From the NCBI GenBank assembly GCA_021234155.1, contig JAJEKV010000003.1:19206386-19270385 (forward strand): a DNA stretch of 64,000 nt. Direction: 5' to 3'. The translations under genes were made by a program, and so were the position numbers. Below are positions 11,324 through 23,749 of this stretch, in pieces. Positions within the stretch are counted from its first letter, which is position 1. Every line of letters begins with the position of its first letter. The notes under the pieces were generated by a model. It was given only the letters and a program-made list of their open reading frames with translations, was not told the origin of the DNA and made no database searches. Source of the DNA: Isoetes taiwanensis (Eukaryota; Streptophyta; Lycopodiopsida; Isoetales; Isoetaceae).

Positions 11324-12309
11324 TGTGGCGCTCCGCTAAGCGTGACGGGGCCCGGCAGTACACTCGGCGAGAAATCCCCCATCCGGCTCAACAACCGCAT
11401 GGGCCCGCCGTCTACCCCTCACGAGGTGACTCTTAGTGCGGAAGGGGCTTCTGAAGTGTGTTGCGCGCGCCCTTCCCCTATGGGCTCCTATAACGGTGAG
11501 GCGATAACACGTCGAGAACTAGCATCAACATATACAAATACTACCTCGAAGGGTAGTGCATCACACATAAACCAAGGCAAAGATGATAATCACGAACCAT
11601 AAAACATGAGAGCTCCTACCCCGGTTCGGACTCGTAAGGAGGATGGTGGCCCGGCTAGGCCTCAAGATAGAAGCGAGGACGAGTCATGGCAATGGCGAGG
11701 GCTGGCATAGAACAATGGCTAGGGTTGACCACTCCATCCGCCCCTCCCGTGCATACTTTGCAAAAGGGCTAGATCAGGCTCGACGGGACTCTAGCCTTGG
11801 GATCACGCAATCCCATGGCATCACCCATCGGGACTACTCCGGGTTGCATCTCCTGGTCGGTGGATGAGGCGGGGAAGGGTTGCATCTCCCTTCCCTGGGA
11901 TCTAGAGTGCCGTGGCGGCTAGAGAATCGTGGCGACACACGATTCGTACCCGGTGAACCCCCAAAGCGAGAGCCAAGCCAACACTTGCGGCTCTCGAGGT
12001 GGCAACACCATTGCCCGGGAGGTGTCGGACCCATGCTCGCCCCCACCTAAGTGACCGACCATAAGCCTAGCCCACTATGGGATCCCCCGAAGCCCCCACT
12101 CGGCAGGGATCCTCCCTCCACTTTCCCTCTAGCCCCGTTATATGGTGCTGAGTCATATCATAGCCTCAATAGCCTGGTGGGCTCCTATGCACAGGCCGCA
12201 ACTAATAGGAACTAAGGGATCTACTCTAGGAGCATACTACATATAGCTCTAGGTCTCTACCCCCCTTCCCAATACAAGAGGAGCAAACATGATCAACCAT
12301 CATCACATA
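11324..12309 (-). mobile_element. 5' LTR of the chromovirus, truncated
   Basis: It begins TGTGGCGCTCCG at 11,324, beside the primer site, and matches the left LTR until CATCACATA at about 12,309, where similarity stops abruptly. The left LTR continues for another 660 bp or so (810-1467). The missing part is the promoter-proximal U3 side on the minus strand, so this 5' LTR has lost its outer third. The sequence beyond 12,309 is a LINE fragment, so a deletion or a later rearrangement has removed the end. Confidence 0.85.
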
Positions 12310-12339
12310 GCCTCCAATGAATTTCACATCCCTAACCTG

Positions 12340-12535
12340 ACTAATGCACTTTTAGTAGACATTCTCTTTTCACTCTCTCCAAATGATTGGAGAATCTTTC
12401 TCCTCTTATGGAGAATGTGGAAAGCTCGAAATTCAATTATATTTGATCAGTGAGATTATTTGGCCTCATGCTGTGGTTCAGCAAACCAAATATGATATCA
12501 AGTGGATCCAAGAAGTTTTTCTAGTCTAACTCTCT
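12340..12535 (+). pseudogene. LINE reverse-transcriptase 3' fragment
   Basis: Plus-strand translation around 12,361-12,447 reads LSPNDWRIFLLLWRMWKARN and continues to an IIFDQ stop. This W(R/K)xRN-IF segment is common after the zinc-finger part of plant non-LTR retrotransposon ORF2 proteins. Only this tail is recognisable. It abuts the truncated end of the chromovirus LTR. Confidence 0.6.
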
Positions 12536-13292
12536 CCTTCCTTTTCAGGTAACATTCTGGTGTTAATCAAAAGGACGAGGTGGGAGATGATCAATCTCAT
12601 GATAAATGACATGTAGTTGGACCAGTTCGGGTCGAGGCCTGTGTTATACCATGGAGACTCCTATAGATGCAATGCAAGGAGGGGACTTATTTGTGAAGCA
12701 ATTGATCAGTCTGGTCGATTTAATCCAGCAAAATATCATACATGTGGCTGTCCTTACTGTCACTTCACCAATCAAAGCTGGGGAATTGGAAGAAAAGACA
12801 AAAGAAAGATCGAGTATTAGCTGATTGCTCATCTCTGAAAACTTTTAGAACACTATCTCTGTTTCTTTTCTAGTTCAAGGGTCGAGGCTGCCCTTACAAA
12901 AAGCCCTTTTTTCTTATCTCTCTTGGATCATAATACTGCTTCAATTAAAAAAAGGAGGGGGGGAGGGGGATATGGTAGAACTCATTTCTTTGGGCAATGG
13001 ATCTGGAAGAGCTTGAATGCCTTCCCCCTGTTTTATCAATCAAACAACAAAAAGATACCCTATGCAACAGAATCAATAGAAGCAATAAGTTATGGGGCCA
13101 GATATGGCCAGAACTGAGCCCAACAAGGCCAATATGAAGCCTTTACTAATCATGGAGGACTCTTTTCCATCGTGCCCCCGAGCAAGCTCTCAGGACATGA
13201 AGAAGGAAACAGACTTGTATATCATATCTAGTTAGTACTAGATCATTTCAAATCAGTACCACTACATCTTGCACTTAATTTCAACAAAAATC
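12536..13292. other. intergenic stretch with one short cysteine-rich ORF
   Basis: The only item of note is a 67-codon plus-strand ORF at 12,617-12,820. Its product has a CGCPYCH cluster near the C-terminus and a basic end (GRKDKRK). No family is recognised. It may be a gene fragment or chance. A G-rich run lies near 12,955-12,970. Confidence 0.25.
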
Positions 13293-13463
13293 CATTTTAC
13301 ATTATATGGAATGCAGTTGTGGGCTTTTATGCTATGTAAGGTGCTTGGTACGAGGCTCGACAATGGACTCTCCACCTCCGCAGCTCGCCCACCACCTCGC
13401 CTTGCACCTCACACTTATCGAGTGTAAAAGCCCACAATGGCATTTTATATAACATGTAAAATC
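13293..13463. repeat. small inverted-repeat (MITE-like) element
   Basis: The left arm 13,293-13,331 and right arm 13,423-13,463 are imperfect inverted repeats of about 39-41 bp sharing the core GTAAAAGCCCACAA/TTGTGGGCTTTTA. The loop of about 90 bp is GC-richer than the arms. This fits a miniature element or fold-back sequence. No clear target duplication is visible. Confidence 0.55.
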
Positions 13464-13550
13464 ATTAATATAACCAAGCTTAATTGGTCTACTTGCCTTG
13501 CCCAATTGATTTACATAAAGACATGCTTTGAAAAAGGTACTATCGTACTC

Positions 13551-13725
13551 CCTTTCAAATAAAAAAAGAGAATGCAATTTCTTGTGAGCTTGCCAAAGTC
13601 CATTGTCTGAATAGCCTCAGCTATCTTTCTAAATGACGACTTTCAAATAATAAAAGAAAAAACAATTTCTCGTGAGCTTATCAAACCCATGGTTTGAATT
13701 GCCTCAGTTATCTTTCTAACTGATT
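13551..13725. repeat. tandem duplication of about 88 bp
   Basis: Two adjacent diverged copies (about 13,551-13,638 and 13,639-13,725) share CTTTCAAATAA, an AATTTCTYGTGAGCTT segment and GCCTCAGYTATCTTTCTAA. No function is evident. Confidence 0.6.
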
Positions 13726-14285
13726 CATCTGGCAAGTGCTGGAGTAAGGGAATTGATCCAAGAAAGTCCAAGAACAAAATAAGGACATGAATGAGGAAAA
13801 CCATTGTATCTTTCCCAATAAGAAGGTCAAGTTCCAAACGCACATATAAGTCCTTTTAGCTAATAGATGGAGTATAGAAGAAATGTATAGAAGTTTATGG
13901 AAGCCTCAAGACGAGGGCATTATTTCATCGCATTACAGTTAGCGCAATAATAAACAACGCAGAGACCATTAATAGTGATGTCGAGAAGAACCATACACGG
14001 CGATTATGAAGATGGGTTAAAAAGGAAGGAGGCACATAAAACGGAACGAGATGCAATAAGAGAGGGAAACTCAGACAGAAATGCAAGCTATTGTGAGAAA
14101 ATGCGAGCTAGTGTAAGAAGAAACCAATAAAGTCTGAATGAAAACCCATGTTATATATTGTCCTCGTCAAACCCGAAATGTCGATCCGATGGTTCGGATT
14201 GATGCAAAGCATGGAAGCAAAACCCACAGTATATGTCCATCTGACACTGCAAAAGTGTTGACACTGCAAAAGTGTTTAGCTAATG
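13726..14285. other. intergenic, nothing recognised
   Basis: The sequence is AT-rich. I see no coding signal, tRNA or clear repeat. Confidence 0.4.
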
Positions 14286-14315
14286 CTAGCAAATGTGTGC
14301 CTGGTGTTGCCGCGC
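14286..14315 (-). mobile_element. degenerate Helitron-like 3' end
   Basis: On the minus strand an imperfect hairpin (14,299-14,315, related to GCCCGGCAACACCGGGC) is followed after about 9 bp by CTAG (14,289-14,286). It is a weakened version of the ends at 34,518 and 63,902. A Helitron 3' terminus is defined by such a hairpin just before CTRR. Confidence 0.35.
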
Positions 14316-15277
14316 ATAAGTAGCAGCGTGAATATATATGGGACTTTGATGAAAGATTGATCTATTAAAGGTTCTACCTCATATAGTTCAGGGATTGACC
14401 ATCTAAGTTTATCGAAATATGTGCCATTGCCACGCATTTTAGAGTTAACTTGTGAGTATTGTTCTATTCTATTCTATAACTTGCCAATCTTTCATACATA
14501 TGAAATCTCTAAAACATCCCAAACATTCGTGCCAAAAGCCCCTTCGTTGCAAAGTGGAGTCTCCATAGAGTAGTGTAAAATTTGTTGCTGCATATTTGAG
14601 AATAGATTAGAAGTAGAGAACCATAATAATAACATGACACATGAGTTGCCACTTTACCTAGTATTATAATCATACAAAAAACAAAGAATGTTAAATCAAT
14701 CACAACATTTACAATTCAAGACAGTTATCTAAACTTTTCCATTCTGGTAACATAAAATCTACTGTCCGAGTTATATAGGCCTATACTATTCGAAAACAGG
14801 TTAATTGATTTAACTCAACAAAATCTAACCTTACGAAAAAGTTTAATAGCCTGACAACTTCGGTTTCATTAAAATAACCAGGCTCCAACCCCATTGTAGC
14901 TTTTTTCCGCAATGTTTAAAAATACTTCGTAGAAGTTTTTACATTTCTTAGCATCTTAATACTATTCCGACGGATAGCATTAGTATTAGCGTTTCTGTTG
15001 AATGCAGAAAAGACTGTTTTAGATTTAGCATGGAGGGAACACAGCTGCCAATACAAGATTATAATATCGCCATTCTGGTTGATGCAACTTCTTGGATTTA
15101 TAAGTATAAAAAATATTACTTCAAGTGATTCCCAAAATCTTCCATCATGACCTAGCCTTCACCAAATCTGGGTGGAGTGGAACTTGGAAGATGATATACA
15201 TTAACAATGAGACCTCCTAAGCATGGTACAGGGCCATAACTTGGAACAAATTTTGTGCTAAGTCACCACATGTGGCC
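14316..15277. other. 3' intergenic stretch beside the DDT gene
   Basis: The sequence is AT-rich and non-coding. The part near 15,278 probably includes the 3' untranslated region and polyadenylation region of the DDT gene on the minus strand. No clear signal stands out. Confidence 0.4.
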
Positions 15278-18200
15278 TCACTTGGAATTCTTTCTTTTTG
15301 GAATTTCATCGTCACTCTCATCAGAATCTTTAGATGGATCGTCATGTCCTGAACCTGCAGTTGCAGATTGATTTAAATCAAAAAAACGCCGCTTCGGCCT
15401 CTCACCATTTGCAAACGTGTTTGAAGATGGACCATGATGTTTTCTGGTCACAACCCTGTCATTTTCTGAGTCACATGATTCATTATCCTCCTGATCATTT
15501 TCTCCTGATTCACTGCCTGAATAGTCGTCTAGTATGTATTTCCTATGGGTGGCAGCTTTATGTCTTTCAGGCCCTGGGTCGTTCCCTTCCTCCTCACTAT
15601 CATCTATAGCACTGTAATTAATCGTACTCCTCGTGGCCCGTTGACTACGACGCAAACCTGATCGAGCCCCATCCTTTGGAGCCTGCTTTTGTACACGACG
15701 TGTTGATCTCCCGTCCAAAAGCTCATCCTCACTAGAACTTAATATCTCATCTTCCTCTTCATCCATGTCCACATCTTCTTCTCCTCTGTATTCTTCATCC
15801 GCATCTGAACTTCCGGAGTTTCTCCTTTTGTTCTTGGTTTTCACAAATTCATCATCATATATAGCTTCTCCTTCTATTTCATCATCACTATACGAGGAGT
15901 CATCATCATCAAACACAGCATCAACATAGTCAATTTGAGAATAACGTTGTGATCTGCGGCGCCGCCTACTATAGTACAAATTAACCAAAAGAATAGCAAC
16001 AATTGAGTACACAATGCCACTGCATTTACAGGCAAGATAATGTGTTTACCTTGGTGCAGAATCATCTTCAAGAGTCTCTTCTTCTGAATTGTCACTGGGG
16101 TCTTTCACCGGCTCTTTGCCCTTGAGGTCCGACCGTTCTGAATCTAGACAGCCATTGTCAACAGTTTGCAAATCACTTTCTTGCAGATCGAGCTTTGGAG
16201 AACTGCCGTCATGATTTGAGATGGTATCTACTTCTTTGTGGATTAGAATGGCATCCTGACCCATATCATCATGTCTCTGAACATCATCATGCCTTGAGAC
16301 GTCATCTGGAGACTGACCTCTTTTCCTGGAAACAAAGTTATTTAAGGACAGGGCATATGTAAGCGTCAAAAGCAGACAAGTTCCTCAAAAATTTGTAATG
16401 AAAAGCGTAAGCACCCAACATGTACATAAACTTACTTTGTGTATTTGATTGCTTCAGTAATCGAACGGTCATACTCATCTGCACCGACACATAACAGTCC
16501 ACTGTCATTTCTCATTTATTCCAATCATTCACTTCACAACCACCTATGCAGATGCATACATCAAAACGTTTTGAAGCTAACTGGTTGAGGGATAGCAGAA
16601 CGAAACATTTAATGACTGCGAATATTTTACTTACTAGCACGAAGGCAAGCATCAGATTTTTTAAATATAGGAGTGAATAGCTTACCAAAAGTATAGGTTA
16701 CTGGTTTGCGATCCCTTCGAGAACGGCCTCCAGCAATGCCACCATTAAGCTGAATTGCACTCTCTAAAAGCATCGCCTGCCTTTGCTGCTTCTTTAATGC
16801 CTTCTCCTTTTTCTACATTTCAATGATCATACCAGTAAGTTTGATGCAAGCTATATATAGACTATACAACAACTTTACTATGAATAAAAACTCCATACCC
16901 GCTGAATCTCTTCAATGGCAGGTATAATATCTGTCTTTATCTTCTTTCCGAGAGATACCTCTTGCTTGTTCCTGCTTGAAGATAGTTTATCCTGCCGCAA
17001 AGCCATAAACATATTGATAAGCATGACCACCTTCTCAACTCGAGGTGGAAACTTTAGAGTAATATATGCACCTGTAACTTAGCAATCAAAATTCAGCCCT
17101 GTTCTTTAAAAAATGTAGCTAGCATCATCAAAAAGGGATGAACACATGGCTGAAACTGAATTAGCTGACGTACTGCAACAATTTGAAATTCTTCAATATT
17201 GCTTGCTAGTGTTTCCCATTGCCCCGCATTCGGTGGAGAAACAGCTCGTCCACGAATCTTGCCTTTGAACTTCGGCTCGGTTCTCAGCTCCCTGTATAAT
17301 CTATGCCCTGAAACCGGATCATCTTCAATCCTGCAAAAGTTAAAAATTAAATAAATATACTACTAGAGGAGAACACACTTTTTAAAGCAATGTGTTATTA
17401 CTATAATAAGCATAAAGGATGCAAAAAGGTTTTATCTGGCTTGGCATCAAAGCTCAGATTTATAAAAATGCATGCACCCATAAACACAGTATGGACATGT
17501 AAAGCATCGCCGTTAACTCTTCTCACCTTATTCTGTTATGAAGTGGCATCCTCTTCAAATATTTAACTTCGGTGTAATGTCCAGGTTTAAACTCCAAGCA
17601 TTCTCTAAGCAAACTCTTGACAATATTTATCATGTGATCTAAAATTTAGCATCTGCGGCTCTTAAGAGCAGAAGATAAATAGTGGGCTAATACAAGACTG
17701 GTCATGTAATCAAGTTCCTTTCATTAGGCAGCCTTAAATTTTGCATGGTCTCCAAACAAAGATAAATTTGGGGCATTATCACAGGGTCCATCTTTTAAGC
17801 CCATAGCAAGCCTAAAAATCAGTGATTTGTGCTTCCCAACTGCTATTTCAATACCATTTTCAACTTACTACGTACATCTTCCTGTATGGACCCTTATAGG
17901 CATGGCCTTGAACATCGGTAAAATAAATATAGTGCAAATGGTACCCAGACAATAAAAACTGTGAGTATATGTGTGCCCCTTCAACTCACGGTTATGGTTC
18001 CTAATCACCCATAACATTCTCCAGGTCTGCAAAGTCTGATCTAAGAATATGTGGGACACCTAGCTAAAACAGGTCGACATATTGGGAAGGTGGTGCAGAT
18101 GTTGGGTGACATTCTTCTCACAAACGGAACTAATGAAATATGCCTAATATATCATCTGCATTGTCACGTTGTGGTGCATAGAAGCTATACATGAATATAT

Positions 18201-20108
18201 ATTTTAGGAAGTTCGCATATACAGGGACACTGTAATACAGTTGATGAGAAAAGGAAGCTAAGCTCCATACTAGACAGAACTCCTACCCTACACATTTTTC
18301 CGGACGCCAAAAAAGTTTTCAATCTATTTATAGGTTTTCAATCTACCTATATCCATGCTGCATGGTTGTAGAATTGGCTCGAGAGCTGAAAAAAAGAAGT
18401 TACGCCCAGATTGATCCGATACTAAACTGTGCATATTTTGCACACAGCAATCCAATTGAAATGCCTTGTTCACCCCTTTAGTCAAAGCGTGTTTTATATA
18501 TCATGTATAAAAATTAGATGTCATTATGTAAATATGCAGCCTCCTAAATTCTAGACCATTCCCAAATTCCACTGGCCTCTTCTTTCTCTGCATTTTATAT
18601 CTCTTCTTTCTGAACTTAAGATACCTTTTTGGTCATGGCAATCTATAAATCCTAAAACCTACACAGCCTTAAAGTCATTTTTCTAAATGCCACATTGCAA
18701 TATAAGCTGGTTACACTTATGCTATTTTGCCTCGACACAACCTCCACTCGCCAATGCAAGACAATCTACCATCTATTATGAGACTCTGGTTTGGTCAACA
18801 AAGGCACATTTTGGACAACCCAAACGAGCCTGCTCTGGTTTAAAATTTCTAGATGGTACTGGGACGAAACAGTGAAGATCGAGCTCATATTGCATTATGA
18901 TCAGTCGTCTTTAAAAAGGAATAAGAGAAGAAGAATAGACATCAAACCCCTACCAGTATGTAGTTCCGTATGGATCAGCACCGCTGCGCTCTTTACGGAA
19001 GACAGACATTGGATAGTTTTGCTTAAGCGTCTCTTCCATGAAAACACGAGCGTCGTCTTGCTACAGATGTAAATTTAAAACGGTCAGTTTCCAATAACAT
19101 TTTCTATTAAGTTTCAAAAGGATATAATGAATACAGAAACCAAACTAAGGATAAAAAGGACTAGCGGCTTACATCAGCACGAACTTCACATAGTGCTCTT
19201 AAGATAATGACTCTGATGGCAGGATCAAGCTCCTTGTACATTGACATCTCTTCCCTAAACGTCAGAAAAAATCAAGATAAGTTGGGATGCCAACTACTTT
19301 GAAAAGCAAATTGAGTCTAGGCCCATACCCATGTGGTGCAGCCAAAGGAAAGTCGCCCTCATCAACCTGCAGAAATGTCCCCCACGATAAGCTTGGTAAA
19401 GCCAAGATGAATAACAACGTAAGCACAAGAAAGCATGTTTCTTCCATGGACACTTTCGGGAAGAATACAGCCATTTACTAACACTGCAGTATCGGACCTT
19501 TAGCCTCATTAGAGCTTCAGCCTCACCTTGGCCCAATGACCTTTAAGTTTTTTGCACATTATTGTCACCCAATTATCTCCTGTCACAGGAACCCGACTAA
19601 TAGGTGGAATTCCCTGCATAATATGATATACAGTTAAATGTGCTACATTCATTAGAAGGATACAGAAGATGCATTACCTTCAGAACGGCGATGTGTATAT
19701 CATCAAGCAACCGATTTGGTACTAGGAGTGCAGATTCTAATTCCTCCACCGTGAACTCCAGCTTCAGTAGTGAGCGAAAAGTCTAAATTACAATACACAT
19801 TGTGGCATAAATAGCGTCCCTTAAGAAAACTGAATATCTACATACAATAATTAATGGTAATGAGAACTTACATTCAAAAAGTTCACAACAGAGGCAAGCT
19901 CCCACATAGATCTCAATTCCCATCTTGGTTTCTGCTCTGGCGGAGGAGTGATTGACAGAACCAATGGTGCTGGAGGTTCTGTATTTGCACTAGGAGGTTT
20001 CCTTTGTCCAGAAGATTTTTCTACAGTTGGAGCAAGTGGGGCTAACCTCTGTGGAGTCCGTGCAGTACAAGCTCTAGCTGGACGTTTTCTTGGCAATCCT
20101 TCTGACAT
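15278..20108 (-). CDS. DDT/WHIM-domain nuclear protein (DDR4-like)
   Basis: This intact spliced gene encodes about 680 aa. Exons read by eye (minus strand): 20108-19872, 19782-19678, 19613-19527, 19366-19329, 19254-19173, 19060-18954, 17330-17174, 16991-16899, 16812-16686, 16478-16436, 16325-16050, 15968-15278. All introns are GT-AG and phases agree throughout. Residues 1-70 are basic and proline-rich. The DDT domain follows (WELASVVNFLNTFRSLL onward), then WHIM1-like (GIPPISRVPVTGDNW) and WHIM2-like (GADPYGTTYWIEDDP, then GHRLYREL) segments. Next comes a Lys/Arg-Gln helix (KKEKALKKQQRQAMLL) with GRSRRDRKPVTYTFDEYD. The C-terminal 300 residues are acidic and Ser-rich with basic patches. DDT-WHIM proteins partner ISWI remodelers and read nucleosome spacing. 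Arabidopsis DDR4-type proteins are the nearest family I recall. Intron 6 is about 1.6 kb. The last acceptor is a TAG/TAG pair, so one-residue variation is possible. Confidence 0.9.
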
Positions 20109-20792
20109 TTTAGGATATAAGTTTGAAGCTTATTCAAATTACCAGCTTTCTTAAGTAGCACATTTTTTATCAATAAGCTTAGCAATTCAACAACGCCTCA
20201 TGATTAACAAAGGACGAACTTTAAACTGTATCATGGCATAGCAGGGCAGGAAAATGAAGATAGCCCCTCTTTCAAGAGTATGCACTGAATGTAGCCCATA
20301 TATTACGTTGTCCGTCGGCTTTTAAATCTCAAAATCATGTTGTAAATCTTTCTTACATCATAACATGCGCATCATTCCTCTTTTTAGCTCGTTAGAGAAA
20401 AAAGAATTCAATGATGTTGAAGAAATTCCGTCTTAATCTAAAGATGGAGCAGCGGCCATGAAACCCTAGTCCCTGATCGATTTGCGAACCTGATCAATAA
20501 TCACGAAAGCAGAAACGATTAAAAGGAAGGGAATAGCGTGGGAAAGACAGAGCCGCGCCGTCTACCATAACTACGGAGCTCGAAGAAAGAAAGATACTTT
20601 ATATGAGCATGTGCGCTAACTATGGTCGGGGTATAGTCTAGGTTGAGGGTTACCGAATACGTAGAGTAACCTAATATTATACAGGATACTCGGTGGTCCC
20701 CATAAAGGCGGGAGTATTTCACGCGAAAACCTTGCCACGTAGTCTCGAAGAATAGCGTTATTGGACTGGTTGCCCAAGGGCAAACAAGGCAG
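20109..20792. other. 5' region of the DDT gene
   Basis: This should contain the 5' untranslated region and promoter of the minus-strand DDT gene. Apart from the telo-box no clear TATA element is placed. The right edge at 20,784-20,792 (ACAAGGCAG) is the left target-site copy of the neighbouring hAT-like element. Confidence 0.4.
20461..20469. promoter_or_regulatory. telo-box upstream of the DDT gene
   Basis: AAACCCTAG lies about 350 bp upstream of the DDT start codon. This telo-box motif is common near transcription starts of plant growth and chromatin genes. It is a single short match, so it is suggestive only. Confidence 0.35.
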
Positions 20793-22196
20793 CAGTGTTG
20801 GACAAAGTCTTGGGAACACTATAGGCCTAAACCTGTATCGTAAGAATTTTTCCGGCAAGTTTTCTAATAGTTTTCTATTTAAGACAATGGAAAACGGGTT
20901 GGGCCGGGAGGGATGGGCGGCAGCGGCTAGGGCGGTGGCGGAGGTGAGGCTACCGCCGCCTCACCCTGCTTCCGGATCAGCAGCGACGATGGAGCAAGGA
21001 GCTGGAGATGGATGCCAGGCCAGGATGCCTTCGTTCTGTGAGAATGATGTCATAGGTTTTTATCCAGGTTTTTCCAGGGTGCAATCTGTAGGCGGTCTTC
21101 AATTTTGATGCAGTTGTGGTTGCCTTCTTTCTTTTCTTCCTTGCAGTTCTTAAAAGATTAAACCATCACATGAGGGATAGGCTTGGTAGGCCCTTCCCTG
21201 ATGGGGCGATTTCTTGAGGCTGGGTCGACCGGGGAAGAATAGTTTTTATGCAGGCCGAGATGTCTCTAATTGAAGCAGATTGATGTTCTGGACTTGTATG
21301 GGAGAAGCCTCATCTAAAGAGATAAAATCTTGCAGTTTTGTAGAGCATTATGGTTCTACTCTTATTCTTTCTTGCTGGCGGAAAGGCAAATTGTGTTTTG
21401 AAGAAAGAATCAGGTACTCAGGCACTTTTGGAGCTTCTTAGTTTGTATGCGGATAGACTGTTGGGATTGTTTCATTTTGAATAGCCGAGCTAGGGATATG
21501 ATGTAGGCAGGAAATTTTACACCGGGCTTTTGAGGGAGTAGTCTGGTGGCTCGGCATATATTTTGTCTAGCCAGGTTTATGGGCTGCTTACCCCGACAAT
21601 GCAGCATTTGATTTGATTCAGTTCATAGGAGATATGTTTGTTTATAAACCGAGAGACCAGAATCCATGAAGCGGTGGCAGCTTCTATGAGCAGAGTGGCA
21701 GGCTGCTCGTCTTACACTGATTTCTTTTCTGTCTTTCACTTTTTGTTTCATGATAAGAGTAGTATATGCAGTGGCAGCTTAATAGTATAGCTCGTCTTCT
21801 ATTCTACTTCAAAAGTAGTGCACAGGTAGAAATGGTGATTTGCTTTGATTATCAAGATGGATGTGCTTATTTATATCAAGGATGTATGGGCTCCTTGATG
21901 TGAAAATGGAAGTGGAAGACGCTCTCATGGGGTGACCCTTTCAATGGAGTTTGCCGAGCTAGGGGAAAGCCCGACAATGCAGCACTCCATTACGTATCTC
22001 AATCACAACATTTTGAGAATCAGGTTAATTATTAGCATCTATCTTATACTCTTTTGATCTGCTGCTACTCATCTGAATAAGTTTCAATTCATGGAGGACG
22101 AAGAGGTTGAGTTTACTCCTGTAGTACTCCTCCTTGAATATTGAAGCATTGTACTCTGTACTTTTTATATATAATACAAAAATTCTCCTTGCCTTC

Positions 22197-22227
<31 letters not shown>

Positions 22228-22323
22228 CAATGGAAAACTCTGACTCTAGATATAAGAAATTCGACTGGTCAAACTAACCATAGGAAATTTTTCGATGGGA
22301 CCTAAAAGGTTTGCCCAACACTG
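20793..22323. mobile_element. hAT-like non-autonomous transposon
   Basis: The left end CAGTGTTGGACAAAG (20,793) and right end CTTTTAGG... TTTGCCCAACACTG (to 22,323) form inverted termini sharing CAGTGTTGGRCAAA. The flanks are ACAAGGCAG on the left and ACAAGGCG on the right, an 8-bp-type target duplication with one indel. CAGTG termini and 8-bp duplications are typical of hAT elements. It encodes no transposase. Most of its length is a later retro-insertion (20,896-22,225). A related but degraded end lies at about 49,480-49,588. Confidence 0.65.
20896..22225 (+). mobile_element. poly(A) retro-insertion within the hAT-like element
   Basis: GACAATGGAAAAC occurs at 20,883-20,895 and again at 22,226-22,238, a perfect 13-bp target duplication. 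The inserted 1.3 kb ends in a run of about 29 A (22,197-22,225). It starts GC-rich (GGGTTGGGCCGGGAGGG) and becomes AT-rich. The 3' part has a TTTTTATATATAATAC stretch typical of LINE 3' ends. No reverse transcriptase is encoded. It could be a short LINE derivative or a retrocopied non-coding transcript. The perfect duplication and long A-run make it one of the youngest insertions here. Confidence 0.8.
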
Positions 22324-22331
22324 ACAAGGCG

Positions 22332-23749
22332 TCCTTCTGACCCGTATGTCGATAATCCACGAGTGGGGTTATCCACATAATGTCACGAGCGAGGAGAGAG
22401 TTAATGCCCTTGTTAGTAATAAGACCCTAAACTGCCGTGCCAAAGGTCACGAGGAGAGAGTTAACACCTTTGTTAGTAGTAAGAGTAAGGTCACAAGAAC
22501 CTGTCAACATCGACTCCTTCATGTCGACATGAACGCCTGAATTTTGAGAGGGTCGCATGAAAATTCAGAGTCTTGTCATTCTTCTTCTTCCCACTAATTT
22601 CTGGATCGTTATCGTGTGCCTGAGATGCGCCATGTGCTGAAATCCAAGCAAATCATGTTGACATGAATCCGTTCAGCCAAGGAGTAGAGCTGGCGGAATG
22701 GATGGATGTCAACATTGACATCTAAAGCTAGATGTTGATCTGCTCATGCGACCTGACTCTAAAACTCTAAATTGCCATGCAAAAGGTCACGAGTTGAACA
22801 TCTCATTGTGAAAGTGGCCATAATCATTCTAAAGTTAGTGGGGCAAGAATCCACTTCAACCGTGTATTGATTATGTGTCATAAGTTTCGACATCTCGTAC
22901 ACATTAAAGACCGTATCTATCTCAATCTGTCTATCTATCTTGAAATCAGAAAGGGGAAGGTTATTTCTTATCTCCACTGCATATTTCAACAGTTGGATCT
23001 CTTCAGAAGATTATTATGGTAATCTTCCTTGGACTATCACGATAATCCCCAATGTGGCATTCCATGATAATATATGGTATAAATATGTATATTGTACGTC
23101 ACTAGTACATGTCAACTACGGCGACATGTACATGTTGATCGTAAAGGGTTGTACCATGGAATACAACTATTAGAACCATATATTGCACATGTTATGCAAC
23201 ATGTGAATATAATCTATATTGCCATGTGGCCATATCCCATTTGAGCACATCAGACCCTAACCCTAAAGGCGTGGACTTAAAAGAGGCAAGAACCAAAAGT
23301 GACCTTTTCAAATTCCAGACTCAAAAATGTATATTGCAACAGCACCTGAGAGATTCTGACCTCACAGCAACAGAGAAACTCGCATTCCACATGCTCGTTT
23401 TGAATCTCGAGCACCTAAGCAACATGGACACACTCAGAGAAATGGGAGCCAGCAAAGGATCCAGTGATTGGTCAATTTGTCAGTCAATGCATGCTTCTCA
23501 ATGGGCATTATGCCGGAATTGTATATGTTCTTAGCTATAAATGACCTCTAGAGCTTAAGAAACTTTAGCCACTAATGAAGGAACCTAATCATGTATGAGT
23601 ACAATAGTTAGATTAGATCTCTATTCTATTATTTCAGTTCATTGTGATGATATTGGACTGCTCTGTGCGCAACTCTCGTGTATTGAAGGGAGAGTAGAGA
23701 CCTAGAAGTCATGAATAATATGCTTCTAGTGTTAGACCTTATTAATTCC
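22332..23749. other. intergenic, short local duplication, otherwise nothing
   Basis: Near 22,385-22,485 a segment with GAGGAGAGAGTTAA and CTTTGTTAGTARTAAG is repeated twice at about 67 bp spacing. A 102-codon plus-strand ORF at 23,226-23,534 is compositionally protein-like (TATEKLAFHMLVLNLEHL), but I recognise no family. It may be a fragment. Confidence 0.35.

Larger units (their letters stand above)
1..12309 (-). mobile_element. Ty3/gypsy chromovirus carrying a histone H3-like ORF
   Basis: This is one LTR retrotransposon read right to left: truncated 5' LTR (11,324-12,309), primer-binding site, H3-like ORF, unknown ORF, gag, protease, reverse transcriptase, RNase H, integrase, chromodomain, polypurine tract and 3' LTR. 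A chromodomain after the integrase is the hallmark of chromoviruses. The coding region has many stops and frameshifts, so this copy is dead. The roughly 9.85-kb internal region is long for a plant gypsy element because about 4 kb lies between primer site and gag. A target duplication cannot be checked: the left end is outside the window and the right LTR is truncated. Diverged LTR pieces of the same family occur at about 23,750-24,310 and 26,440-26,830. Confidence 0.85.

Noticed and set aside
15334-16095. Alternative ORFs over the DDT gene's last exons
   Set aside because: The minus-strand frame joins eleven upstream exons with correct phases; the others are shadows.
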